Assembly (NCBI GenBank): GCA_963682025.1
Contig: OY821519.1
Coordinates: 16,219,378-16,283,377, forward strand
DNA: 64,000 bases
From: Cordilura impudica
Lineage: Eukaryota > Arthropoda > Insecta > Diptera > Scathophagidae
Direction of reading: 5' to 3'
Numbering within the stretch: position 1 is the stretch's first letter; each line of letters begins with the position of its first letter. The notes beneath the pieces are model-generated. The model did no database searches. It was given only the letters and a program-made list of their open reading frames with translations, and was not told the DNA's origin. Positions 8,965-19,514 of this stretch are shown here, piece after piece. Both the position numbers and the translations under genes were made by a program.

Positions 8965-11556
8965 CACAGTGGCTGAAAATCGTTTTTCATTGGCCAAAAT
9001 TCTGTAACTTTTGAACCGATCAAAATATTAAAGTAATTTTTTTTTTAATGGAAAGAAATTTAGTTCAGCTCGACTCAGTTTTAATGGCATTAAAATTGGT
9101 TGAGGACTTTTTAAGGAATTCTAGGTCAAAGTTGAACTTTTGATTTTTTTTTAACTTTTAGAGTGAAATATGTGTTTATTTTTTTATTTATTAAAAAAAA
9201 TTTAATATTTAGATTTTAATAATAATTATAAACATTTTTTGTAATAATGGGATTTTTTAATGTTACACTCAAAATCAACTGGAATTTTGCTATTATTACT
9301 GAAAAATTAAATTTGCAAATTTGTTTACACTCAAAGAATATTTACACTTAAAAAAAAAACGTTAATAATATTATCTAAAATTCTTGCTATTACTAAAAAA
9401 AAAGTTATTATTTTTTGCTGTCAAATTTGATAATTTTAAAAAACATTTTAAAAATAAAAACTGCAATACATTTTAATTGCATTTGTAACAATGGTAGGTT
9501 CTGTTTATTATTATTTTTTACTAATACTATGATTTTCGTACTTAAATAACAATGAATTGCAATTATAATTATTATTCATTTGACTCAAATATTGATGGCA
9601 AATATTCCATATTTTGTTCTGTGTTATTTCTGTTTTTTTAGTAGTTTTTTGACTTCTTCATCTAAATCCCGATGTTCCACTTTACATTGGTTATGAATAC
9701 TGGAGATGAACGGATCTGACGTTGCCAATAATATATTAAATAGATCTTCATTTGTGGAATTTCGTGGAATTTTTCTAGTATTGTGCTCTCTATAAAATCT
9801 GTAATCCTTATTCCTTTTTTCCTGAGCCTCCTCTGATAGATCTCCAAGTGGCACCAAATGATATTTAATGACATCTTCTCCATGATAAAGTATTTTTTGA
9901 ACTGTTGCAGACATATTTCTCCATGGGTAGTTGGTTGTATATATTTTTGCAGTTTCCTTAGCATAATCTCCAAATTTCCTAGAGTCAATTTCTTCATTGC
10001 ACGCAAGTACTGCTAGGATTATTTGAAATCTGAAAATAAGGTTTAAATCCACTCCTGTTATTTCAGATGCTGTTTCTGGATCTGAAAAGAATCTTCTTGC
10101 GGTATTTCCATCATTTGTATTGCCCGACCCTTGTTTTGGCTGATCTATAATCAATCCAAATTTGCGATATTCATCTTGAACAAGTTTCTTTTTTGAATTT
10201 CTTAACTCTTTGTTGGTTTCGTTGTTTCTTATTGATCCTGAAGACCCGAAATTCAAATCATAACTGATTTTTGGTATATGTTCCATAAGTCGTGTTCTTG
10301 CAGGTAGTGATGACAATCCAAATTCATATAATACCGATATCTAATGATTTTGTCGGGACTTGGTTTAATTGGCTTGATGTTGCTTGGCATATAATGCAGC
10401 TGGATGCATCCTTCGTATTAGTCAAAGCCTGACCTACTTTTCCATCTATCATTGCCAGCACTAATTGGTAGTTTACTTCAATTTGCTGCCCATCTAAATG
10501 TAATTGTAATGGCTTTAGTGTTGCAATTTGGGCCTTGATATCACTAACTGCTTTGTTAATGGCATCATGAGTTTCTATTTCGTAGAATATAGTGTCTCAT
10601 TTTTCCAAATATCCATTGTTTGTGTTGTACTAGTCGAAGGCTCTGAATCTTCCAAAATCTTTTTCAATCGCAATGGTACAAATGATATCGTGAACATATC
10701 TGAGTCCGAAATATTTTCACATACTATGTACTTGTTTGTATTGTTTCTGTCCCGAAGAACCATCACATCCCCATTTACAAAAAAGAATTAACTTTGTGTT
10801 TCCATATTTCTTTAACTCATTTCCTTTTATTGATTGAAGCAAGCGTTTGGCTGTGTGATCAAGTAGAGATTGTAGTTGTACTTCTGCCGAAATTGGTGTG
10901 ATTGTAATAGTGTCCTTTGATGGCAAGCAGTCCATTTTAGCAGCGGTTATGTGATGATATGCTCGATACATATTTGAGCCTTTTTCAATCGCTCGCAATC
11001 TGAGCTGAATATATTACTGGTTTGTTAATTTCAAATCCAGAAATAATGCTAATGCCTCCTCATTTGTGCACTGTTTTGCATCGCTCGGAGTTGGTATACT
11101 TTTAAGAATCCGTTTTGTTTTCACTGGACTGGCTTTAACAACTTTTTCAATGATATCCACTTTTGTTAATTGGTTCTGTGATCGTAATTGATGTAGGAGA
11201 GATTCTTTTATATTTGTAAAACCAATTTCATCATTAACATCTTTAAGTTTCCGCCTCTTAGATCTATCGCTGCAGTTGTCCAAAGATTTGCGTGATCTTC
11301 CAGCCTTATCTTGCTTTGCTGTTTCTGCAGCGACAGTAAGTTGGCCTTCTAACCAGTTTACACTTTTTATATAAAAATTTTGTTTACTGTAGCTAACTTC
11401 ATTGTAGCGTTTTTTTTAGTGCTTTGACGAAATTAGATAATTGCTCTTGTATTGCGGTGCTATACGAATTTAAGTTTAATTTTATTTTAACGTAACTAAG
11501 AACATCTTCCTGGTTTTTGTTTCTAAAATACTCTTCGGCCAGTTCTTTATAACAGT
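8965..11556 (-). mobile_element. Transib-type DNA transposon, copy T1 (5' end missing)
   Basis: The 3' end of the element is at 8965, where the plus strand begins CACAGTGGCTGAAAATCG. The same end, inverted, closes copy T2 at 27096, so the boundary is set by two copies. Transib elements end in CACWRTG and make 5-bp GC-rich target duplications; here CGCTG lies just outside. The 3' non-coding part is 8965-9623 and the transposase 9624-11400, with N-terminal sequence running to about 11556. The opposite terminal repeat is missing: sequence passes directly into family-B coding DNA at about 11557. The element is therefore immobile. Confidence 0.75.
9624..11400 (-). pseudogene. Transib/RAG1-core-like transposase, broken
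   Basis: Reads on the minus strand as a Transib transposase, the family from which the RAG1 recombinase core is thought to derive. In order: SVNWLEGQLTVAAETAKQDK and a basic SDRSKRRKL region near 11250-11340; FCKWGCDGSSGQ with the first catalytic Asp (10762-10764); AMIDGKVGQALTNT with the second Asp (10444-10446), followed by the C-x2-C pair CIIC; and LSEEAQEKRNKDYRFYRE with the catalytic Glu (9828-9833), then TSDPFISS. The order and spacing parallel RAG1 D600, D708 and E962. At least four frame breaks (near 11014, 10717, 10575 and 10316) prevent expression, but the last 230 codons are open. The family is recognised from motifs, not by search. T2 (21413-21949) is a second, shorter copy. Confidence 0.75.
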
Positions 11557-11975
11557 TCTTAAAAAGACCCAATTTTATGTGCAGCGGCGGAAGAAGAATG
11601 TCATTTGGATCAATTAATCGTTTATTTGAAATGTTTTGTTTTCCTGGTGAATACTCAGTTCTTTTTAACCACTCTGTTCTGACGTAATGATGACATGTAG
11701 CGCGACTATCCCATAGACCTAGGAAACCACAATATTTTGTGAAAGCTCCTTGCATAACAGTCAACAAACCAATGACCTGACACAGATTAATTTACAGTTA
11801 TTTACGATAGTCTATACTATATATACAAAGAAATTTAAATCACACACCTTAAGGTCACCACAGATCTTCCATTTGTGATTGTTGTATTTGATTAATGTCA
11901 AAATTTCAGTCATTGATTCGTAATTTTCCTTTGTATTATTGGCATCAGCAATTGGTACGGATGGTTTCTCATCCC
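11557..11975 (-). pseudogene. Family-B transposon protein, N-terminal half with an intron
   Basis: Minus strand. The upstream exon reads VPIADANN...NHKWKICGDLK and ends at 11848. The plus-strand complement of 11777-11847 then gives a 71-bp intron starting GTGTGTGA and ending TGTGTCAG, in phase 0. The next exon starts VIGLLTVMQGAFTKYCGF and continues LGLWDSRATCHHYV, EYSPGKQNI and LPPLHIKLGL, where family-B coding stops at about 11557. Splicing restores GDLK-VIGLL, the order I remember for this protein family, so the intron is well supported within the sequence. The C-terminal half lies beyond the Transib at 8467-8964. The N-terminal end is lost at about 11975 where LINE sequence begins. No catalytic function can be assigned with confidence. 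Confidence 0.6.
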
Positions 11976-12132
11976 ATGGAATCACTTTTCGCATATATTT
12001 CGCATCCATATAACATATATGAGATAAGTTTTAGCAATTAATATACGAATTTTTGGGTGTAAAGTATTGGGTATGCCATAAAGTGCGTAACATTGAAAAA
12101 GTTTTCCCTGAAGCAATGTTTATGTGGTCAGA

Positions 12133-14243
12133 CTATGTCAGTGAGCCGTTAAAAGTAACACCAAGATTTTTCGCGGTTTGTATTATTTTTATTCGTTGAT
12201 TATTCAGAAGTAATATTGGCTCCTGGGGCAAGATCAATGTTCTTTTGGCTATTATTAAACATTTAGACTTGAGAGGATTTAGACACAGTCCATTCGCATT
12301 TGCCCATCCGTTGATTCTCTCAAGCTCCATGCTAATATTTTCAATGCAATTATTTATATTATCGATGTGACTACTGACATAGAGTTGCACATCGTCAGCG
12401 TACATATGTATATCACAGTATTGCAGTTGTCGAGGTAGATCATTAACATATATCGTAAAAAGTAGAGGTCCAAGTAAAGAAACCTGCAGCACACGCTTTA
12501 AAACTGGCAAAGAATAAGAAGTTTTATTATTTACAAAGACAGACTGAGAGCGACCTGATAAATACGATGATAACAATCGAGTAAAAATGAAGAGAAATTA
12601 AATATTTTATGTAGCTTAAAGCAAAGAACATCATGATCTACCATATCAAAAGCTTTGGAATGATCCAGTAGAACAAGTAGTGCTACGTCACCAGCATCGA
12701 TACGTCGCCGGATTTCTTCAGAAACATCAATTAAAGCCGTTATGCAACTGTGCTTTGGTCTAAATCCGGATTGTCTGTTCGTTAATAAATTATTATCATT
12801 AATGAATTTATTTAATTGTTGATGGAGAAAACGTTCAAATACTTTTGATAAATAGGGTAAAATGGCAATAGGTCGATATTCTTTGCTAGATTTAGGTATT
12901 GGTATTATTTTAGCAAACTTCCAGTTTGTAGGGAAAATTAATTTTGTAATTATATTATTGAATATATAAGTGATATATGGTGACAATTGGTGGATAATTA
13001 TTTTTAAAATATTAAGGTGAAGTTCATCAAACCCAACTGCATTTGATTTAATAGCAAGACATGTGGACAATACATCTGCTTCACATACACAATCAACACT
13101 GAATGGGTTGCAGCTATTATTAGAGGGTAGATTTTGGTCATAGTAACCGGCATTAGGAGGAACATTTGGAAGTTTTGTGAAAGCGTTATTTATCTCATTA
13201 ATGTCAACATCAGTTTCTACTCTGCAAGGTGATTTACCTATACCAATTTCACGTATGACTCTCCACGTTTTCTTAGATCCAATTGCAGATGAAAAACAAT
13301 GCGAATAGAATTCAGATTTTGCGTTGTTTATTTTCATATTAGCAACTCTTTGTGCATTTTTAAATTCTATATGCAAATTGTCAGTTTTAAAAATTTTCCA
13401 CCTTTTATAAGCAAAATCTCTTCGAGGAATTGCCGTTTTAATTTCCCTACTGAACCATGGTTTATTCTTAAAGTCTTGTTTAAATGTTTTAACTGGAACT
13501 GACCTTTTAAAAACGTTTAGTATGTTGTGTTCTAAAAAATTGAGCTGATCATCAACTGAGGGCATATAATAGATTGAAACCCAATCAATACTGTAAAAAT
13601 CATGGGTCAGAACATTATCGTCTATTTTATGAAAGTTATAATAAGTAACTGTTTCGGATACATACTGCAGCCGGAAGTCATAAGACAGAAAAATAAGATC
13701 ATGTTTGGAGAAACTTGGCGCCGATAACTGGTCATATAGCAAAACTTTGTTCGTGTTACTGACAAAAAATATGTCCATTAATGTGCTATTTGTAGCAGTG
13801 TAATGAGTTGGAGTTATGGTATTTTTTGGTGTAAAGCCAATAGATTGCATGTCATTTATAAGACGGTTTTCAATAAGTATGTTTGAATTAAAATCCCCAC
13901 ATATTATTACATCATCATATTTCACAGTGAGGGTATTAATTTTTTCCAAAAAATAACAATATCATCTGGAATAGATTCCTTGAACCATGTTTCAGATACA
14001 CATGTCAACACCGGACCTCTCAAATATATAACGAAATTCATCTATTTTTGGTCTTAAACTCTGAGCATTAATATGGGATATTTTAATACCAGATCGTTGT
14101 TTGCATAAAATATGAACCATATCCGAAGTCACATCTTTGGAACTAAAAGGTACACTATCCACAAGAGTTGGTATAATTAAAAAATTTGTTTTTATAAGCA
14201 ATGCACGCAACGCAGAATTGGTCATATTGAAAACTAAGAACAA
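12133..14243 (-). pseudogene. LINE ORF2: endonuclease and reverse transcriptase, broken
   Basis: Would encode an APE-type endonuclease plus reverse transcriptase. The endonuclease starts ISHINAQSLRPKIDEF (14090-14045), then VSETWFKESIPDD. An internal deletion near 13950 joins this to VIICGDFNSNIL and STLMDIFFVSN. The linker includes KPWFSREIK. Reverse transcriptase motifs follow: KIIPIPKSSKEYRPIAILP, SGFRPKHSCITALID, LLDHSKAFDMVDHDVL, then, after a one-base frameshift near 12580, GPLLFTIYVNDL and YADDVQLY (12391-12402, the catalytic Asp pair). The remaining lesions are the frameshift, the endonuclease deletion and stops after the YADD domain. The style (YADDVQLY, HSKAFDMVDHD) suits CR1/Kiri-like members of the Jockey superfamily; the exact clade is uncertain. 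Confidence 0.8.
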
Positions 14244-14301
14244 AAATTAATAACGTGAGTTTAAGAGAGAAATAAACAAATGTGATTAAAAAAATAAAAA
14301 C

Positions 14302-14545
14302 TTATAAAAAAATAATAATAGAATAAATGTTGTTAATATATATAACAAAAAATTTATAAATCATAACTAAGGAGCATCTATTTACGTCATCAGAGAAGCA
14401 CATATCCGGAAAAAAATTGTTAATCTCAATATTATCGATTCGAATGGGCTGTTCATCAGGATTAAATTTTATATAAACTAATCCACGCATCGTAAAAACT
14501 GATTTTAACTTATTAACTTTTTTAAAGCAACTGCAGCCTGTAGTA
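14302..14545 (-). pseudogene. LINE ORF1, C-terminal segment
   Basis: Minus-strand reading SCFKKVNKLKSVFTMRGLVY, then IKFNPDEQPIRIDN and FFPDMCFSDDV. This is the C-terminal part of the ORF1 nucleic-acid-binding protein of the LINE. It continues the ORF1 piece at 15647-15957 once mariner M3 and one TA copy are removed. The reading ends just upstream of ORF2. Confidence 0.6.
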
Positions 14546-15644
14546 AAGGGTTTTTCAATAAGGGCGCTACAAAAGTTTTTTTTAAATAAAACAAAAACGG
14601 TTTTGGATATCAATGAAATTCTTTATTCCTATGAAAGTACGTTCGATGTCATTTTGTATGGAAATCGATCTCTTTTGCATGGCCACCACGGGCACGCTTG
14701 CAGAAGTCCAGACGCTGAACCCAATTTTCGATGGTTTTCAAGCATAAATCGGCCGATACTGCTGCAATTTCACGTTCGATATTCGTACGAAGTTCATCAA
14801 TCATCGCTGGCTTGTTGGCATAGACCATAGACTTGACGTAGCCCCACAGGAAATAGTCCAACGGCGTCAAATCGCACGACCGAGGCGGCCAATCGACTGG
14901 ACCATTTCGTGAGATAACACTTTCTCCAAACTTGGTTTCGTCCCATAAACCGCACCAAACCGTAATTTTTTTGGGATGCAATGATGACTCATGGAGTAAG
15001 TGTGGATTCTGTCTGACCAATAACGCATATTTTGTTTATTGACGAAGCCATTCAGCCGGAAATGAGCCTCATCGCTGAAGATGATTTTTCGATGAAAATC
15101 CGAATCATTTTCAAGATGTTGCTCAGCCCAATTCACGAACATACGACGCTGGTGGTCAAGCGGTTTCAGTTCTTGCGTCAATTTGATCTTGTAAGGATGT
15201 AGGCCAAGATCTTTTCGCGAAATTCGCCACAACAACGTCACTACGCTTGAGAACGACGTGTGAGAGACACATTTGGGCTTTCTTCAACTGAAGCCTCAGC
15301 GGCAGCAATATTCTCGACACTACGGGCACTTCTTTGTCTCACTGGCACGGGAACATTTTGTACTGTGCCTGTGGATTCTAATTTTTCCACTAGACCTCAA
15401 TTGTTGATCTGCTAGGACGATTATGACGACCATAAATTGGACGTAGCGCTCTTAACTTTGAGGCCACTGACTCCGAATTTCGGTAGTAAATTTTAATAAT
15501 TTCGACTCGTTGTTGGCTCGTATATCTTTCCATCATGAAATGGCAAACCTTACTAAAGGGAAATGTCAAAAGAGCGGCAAGAAATATGGCGTCGTTTGCT
15601 GTCCCTGTCTTACTACTTTTTAGCGTCACTGTTGAAAAACCCTT
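14546..15644 (-). mobile_element. Mariner-like element M3 (DD41D), internally deleted
   Basis: Clean ends: AAGGGTTTTTCAATAAGGGC on the left and GTTGAAAAACCCTT on the right, flanked by TA on both sides (14544-14545, 15645-15646). At 1,099 bp it is about 200 bp shorter than M4 because of one internal deletion near 14938. It sits inside ORF1 of the LINE, so it is younger than the LINE. Confidence 0.92.
14649..15536 (-). pseudogene. Mariner transposase of M3, deleted and frameshifted
   Basis: Same DD41D family as the frame at 6717-7790. It starts MMERYTSQQRVEIIKIYYRN at 15536 and retains the first catalytic motif FSDEAHF, here followed by the complete RLNGFVNKQNMRYW that M2 lacks. A deletion joins WCGLW directly to ETKFGE and removes the second catalytic motif (FQLDG). 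The third motif CDLTPLDYFLW and the C-terminal ARGGHAKEIDFH are intact. Frameshifts and a stop lie in the N-terminal half (near 15240-15400). Without the second Asp it could not act even if translated. Confidence 0.88.
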
Positions 15645-15646
15645 TA

Positions 15647-15957
15647 TTTTTAAATTTAATGACGTAAGATTTTCGTTTATATAAAATGGTCTATCGGAGT
15701 CTTCACCAATGTGATCCAATTGCAATGATGTTTTGTACCGTTTACGAAATTTTGCAATAGATTTTAGAATGTAGTTCTTATCATATGAAGAAAATAATTT
15801 TACCATTATCACTGCATTTGGAGAAAAACCTTTTTCTTTATTATTATGGTTTTGCAATCGGTATATAGCCTTTACAGCGGGAGTGTTTATACTTAAAGTG
15901 CCACATATATTTTTTTTAAAATTTGTGAAATTGGAGATGTTGCTGATGTTGTAAACA
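15647..15957 (-). pseudogene. LINE ORF1, internal segment
   Basis: Minus-strand reading AVKAIYRLQNHNNKEKGFSP, then NAVIMVKLFSSYDKNYILKS, IAKFRKRYKTS and YINENLTSLNLKI, at which point mariner M3 interrupts. The arrangement (…V.F…K..ILK.I..FR… then .IYINE.LT) is typical of the ORF1 protein of Jockey-superfamily LINEs. The N-terminus is missing. Confidence 0.6.
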
Positions 15958-15986
15958 TTTTAATATATTGAATCCAAAACCGCTTA

Positions 15987-16731
15987 TTATACCCTATACT
16001 AATATGTGGCGAGGGCATAATGAGTAAGTAATGATATTTGTAACTACCGAGAATATATGACCTAGGTCTACCGATCGACTCAGAATCACTTTCTACGTCG
16101 ATTTAGTGATGTTTGTCCATCTGCCAGTGTGTATATCAGTCCATCTTTGTGTCCATGTAAACCTTGTAATCAAACTGCAGGTTGCGAATATGAAAATCTC
16201 TTAAAGAAACTTGGCATATGGTCTTTTCTCTACCATTGGACGACCACTATTGAAATTGGTAAAAATTGGTGAATTTTCAGACCTCGTCCCCTACAAATAA
16301 CACCAACCCTAGTTGTCTCATGATCTAGTTTATAATATATATAACGAAACAATTTTTGTATGTGTGTTTATTACACCTATTAATTGGTAGTCCAAAAATA
16401 AACCATTTTTTGCCATAGTCCCCTTTCAAAGTTGATTTCCGATTTTTGACTTAAATCTATCAAAATACAAAATGTTGCAATGATTTCTTTTTAAATTTGG
16501 TTTATATATGTTTTTGAGAAAAGTAAATGACTTTCCAAAATTTGGTCATGGTAGGTCAATTTCTTGACCTAGTCCGCATTTATAAATAGCTTCAGATATG
16601 AAGAAATTAATAACAGTAGTACTAACATTTTTTATCCTTATTTTCTATATTCAGTTATTGTCGCGTCAACATTGGATCCAAGACCTTCTTTCAAATAGTC
16701 GGTCTATGTTAACTATAATTTTCTTCTTGTT
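15987..16731 (-). mobile_element. DINE-1-like element, copy D3
   Basis: Reverse-strand copy of the family described at D1. It begins TATACCCTATACTAATATG, contains the GACTCAGAATCACTTTCT hairpin remnant near 16077 and a decayed microsatellite (TGTCCATCTG), and ends ATAGTCGGTC...TATAATTTTCTTCTTG. It is the most diverged copy: the (GTCC)n core is largely gone, suggesting greater age. Confidence 0.75.
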
Positions 16732-16789
16732 TTTTTATTAAAAAAGAGCGTCTCATTAATATCTCTGGAACAGTGCTTTCGCACTGCCA

Positions 16790-17045
16790 GAACGAAATGA
16801 AACGCATTACGGCTGAAGAGAAAGGGTTTATGCCTACGACCCCGAAACAAGCCGACCGAAAAATCAGACTTAAATCATTCAAAGTCCTTCGTTTTCTACG
16901 ATTATCGTGGTGTGGTGCATTATGTATTCCTTAAGCTGGGCCACCCTGCTAATAAGAAATATTATTTGAGTGTTAAGTATTGTTTGCCTGAATTTATGCG
17001 CAAAAAGCGGCCAGCATTGAGTCTCTCACACTGCACTCGTTCGAT
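16790..17045 (+). pseudogene. DD34D (mauritiana-type) mariner transposase fragment
   Basis: Plus-strand reading FVFYDYRGVVHYVFLKLGH followed by NKKYYLSVKYCLPEFMRKKR, about 60 residues. This matches the classic mariner catalytic-core block (FDYRGVVHYEFL...NKEYYL) around the second half of the domain. It is a different subfamily from the DD41D copies. Stops and shifts upstream and the lack of both ends show a small leftover. Confidence 0.7.
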
Positions 17046-17049
17046 TCAT

Positions 17050-17600
17050 TTACTTATATTGTAAGTGAGCAGGAATTTCATTCCACATACGGCTAGTAAT
17101 CGAGTTTTCCGATTCACTGAATAATAGATAGAAATGGATGAGATCTACTAGATGAGCGAGTGATGAGTAGGGGAACATGTGTACTAGGGATAAGTTCACT
17201 TATCTCAGCAGACTACTTTCCCCCTTGGCACACGGTTCAAAAGCTTCAAAAAAGACTGTGAAGCCCCTGCCAATATACGGGAGTTGTATTCTTTTTTCGA
17301 TCGAATATAGGTGGGATGAATAGCAAGGAGATCAGATGGGGTAAAGTAGAATTACTTTACACCGAAACTGAAGCATTTGAAAGCTTATTTCGACAATTGG
17401 AAAATGTGGTTATTGAACGTACATTACACTGAATTTGCATGCCCAGAACATCAAGAGCGTCCATTTCCTCAATATCTGCACCATACATGGATACAGATGA
17501 CATTGATGACTTCATGACCCGTCCATGGGGTAATAAATAACATTGGGTCATGCTTCCAATCTCCTTAAGGCTTGGCCTTTGATGGAATGATTATGAATGG
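17050..17600 (-). pseudogene. LINE reverse-transcriptase C-terminal fragment
   Basis: Minus-strand segments DALDVLGMQIQCNVR (17420-17465) and, toward 17060, RMWNEIPAHLQ resemble the region after the palm domain of a non-LTR reverse transcriptase and its C-terminal end ('SR.WN.LP'). It is heavily shifted and carries stops. It probably belongs to the same LINE as 18460-19510, with DINE copy D2 inserted between the pieces and the palm domain lost. Clade not assigned. Confidence 0.45.
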
Positions 17601-17660
17601 CAAATATTGCTATCTGCAAATGAGTAGATAAGATTGAAAGCTTGACATAGAAATTCAATA

Positions 17661-18444
17661 AGAACAAGAAAATTATAGTCGGTCTAGACCGACTATATGA
17701 TACCCTATACCATGCGTTTAGAAACCGTATCTCCTAGGCCCAACTAACTGGACATCGAAAATAAGCAAAAACCAAATTTGAGTGGGGTTTTTATTAATTT
17801 TTTTTTGGCTGCAGATATGAAAAAGTTCATATCGGATGATATACCTATATGGCGACTAGGTCCAAAAATGGACCGATCCTGACCATGGTTGGTAAAGTCT
17901 CTTGTATTTTGCGAAAATATATACAAACAAAATTTGAGAAGAATCAGTGCAATATTTTTATTTTTTAATAGATTTAAGTGAAGATCGGGAAGCAGCTCTA
18001 TATTGGGCCAAAGGGATCATTTTTGGACTACTCATTAATGGATGTAATGAATGCATACAAACCCAATTTGAGTAAGATTTATATGACAATTTGGATCTTA
18101 TGGCAATTTATGTCGATTTCATATGGGTAATTTGTAAGGGGGCTAGGTCTGAACATGGACCGATTCTCACCAATTTCAATAGCGTTCATCCCATGGCCGA
18201 TAAAAGCTTATATACAAATTTCATCAAAATATATTCATATTTACGACCTGCAGTTTGATTACAAGGTTTACATGGACACACAGACGGACGGACGGACGGA
18301 CGGACGGACATTGTTAAATAAACTCAGAAAGTGATTCTGATTCGATCGGTATAATTAAAGATGGGTCTAGGTCAAATATTTTTGGTTGTTACAAACAGCA
18401 GCACAAAGTCATTATACCCAAACCACATAGTGGTATAGGGTATA
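17661..18444 (+). mobile_element. DINE-1-like element, copy D2
   Basis: Well-preserved copy. The 5' palindrome TATAGTCGGTC/GACCGACTAT is at about 17675, (ACGG)n at 18283-18306, the GACTCAG...CTGATTC hairpin at about 18325, and the end CACATAGTGGTATAGGGTATA near 18443. It sits between two pieces of a decayed LINE. Confidence 0.88.
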
Positions 18445-18459
18445 AATAGGATGTGCTAC

Positions 18460-19510
18460 TCCCGATCGACTGCCTGGGACATAACCAGAGTGAATGAACT
18501 AACTGCAGCGTTCCGAAAGAAGTGCCATCAGCTTGCCCATATAACGACTTCTACGAAATCCCTACTGTCTTCGTTAAGCAATAAGTTGATCTGTAGGAAG
18601 TTCACATGATGGTAATTCACCACATGGTCTCCTTTAAAAGCGCAGAGCCAATTGCAAGTGAGCGGTTGTTAGTTTCATCATTTTAGGGATAGGCTGAACA
18701 TTGGCAAATGTTCAGGAATCCGCTTAACAGCAGGAGCTCGAAAGAATATTTTAGGTATACTATGAGATACCCTATCAAGTTAGGCTAGTGTTTGATGACT
18801 TTCCGGCAAGAAAGAACTACTTGTGAATTGTTCAGCCAAAAGTTTAGCTTTATAAACCGGGTCAGTGCATATTAGATCATCCTTTATAAGAATTGGAATG
18901 GAATAACTAGCATTGTCCTTTATTCTTTTAACGAAACTTTGGTTCTAAGTTGCTTTTCACGTCTCAGCACTTTAGCACATTCGGTCCTCGCCTCTATGCG
19001 TAGAAGATCAGTATTTACATTTTTATTCATACGCCAATTTCTGAACGCTTACTCTTGGGATCTTACTGCATTTTTGAACGTCTGGCAATAGCAACAGTTA
19101 TTTTTTGGTGGGGCGGAATTAGTTTAGTAAGAATGTATGTTTTTATTCCAAGCAACATACGGAATGCGTGTTGGCTCATTCACTAGTTGTGTTAGATGAT
19201 TATGCGCGGCAAAAAGTTCAACGCCTACGGGAGTTTTATGACTCGAATGTCGAAGCCAGAAAGAATTGTGAACATTTAAATCCCCAGCAACAACGATTTA
19301 ACTGTTGGGACAATTCTGAGTGAGATATCCCCATCCCATTTGGGCACCTATAAAGAAATGTAAAATTAATGATATATGCCCTGATATTGAATTTAATGAA
19401 AACACAATTAAAGTCTTCATCATTCGTATTTTCTGTTCCCGATACTTGCACCCTGCCCAGGAATTTCTCACCATCAAAGTGTTCCAAAGCGTAACTAGTT
19501 ATATTTATTT
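18460..19510 (-). pseudogene. LINE endonuclease/linker fragment, broken
   Basis: Minus-strand reading contains VAGDLNVHNSFW (near 19290) and VELFAAHNHLTQLVNEPTR, the core of an APE endonuclease of a non-LTR retrotransposon. Further along are AFRNWRMNKNVNTDLLRIEA, ECAKVLRREKQL and LICTDPVYKAKL-like remnants of the linker before the reverse transcriptase. There are stops and shifts throughout. The upstream part (19236-19487) is partly open. No palm motif (YADD) is seen here; the C-terminal piece may be at 17050-17600. Confidence 0.6.
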
Positions 19511-19514
19511 TTAA

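Larger units (their letters stand above)
11970..15960 (-). mobile_element. CR1/Jockey-group LINE, interrupted by a mariner
   Basis: A non-LTR retrotransposon lying on the minus strand. ORF1 remains are at about 15957-15645 and 14545-14302, split by mariner M3. ORF2 runs from 14243 down to about 11985, where its C-terminal segment (TFSMLRTLWHTQ, ..AKTYLIY, MLYGCEIYAKSDS) passes into family-B sequence. It lacks a 5' end (the DINE at 15987 follows closely) and has no visible 3' tail. Loss of the 3' end is unusual, since LINEs normally lose their 5' ends, and points to a later deletion or recombination. Confidence 0.75.

Noticed and set aside
8965..8972. CACAGTG as a true V(D)J recombination signal
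   Set aside because: It is the terminus of a transposon present twice; no antigen-receptor genes exist here. The similarity reflects shared ancestry of Transib and RAG1.
9624..11400. A domesticated, functional RAG1-like host gene
   Set aside because: Several frame breaks and stops, and a transposon terminus next to it, show a decayed element.
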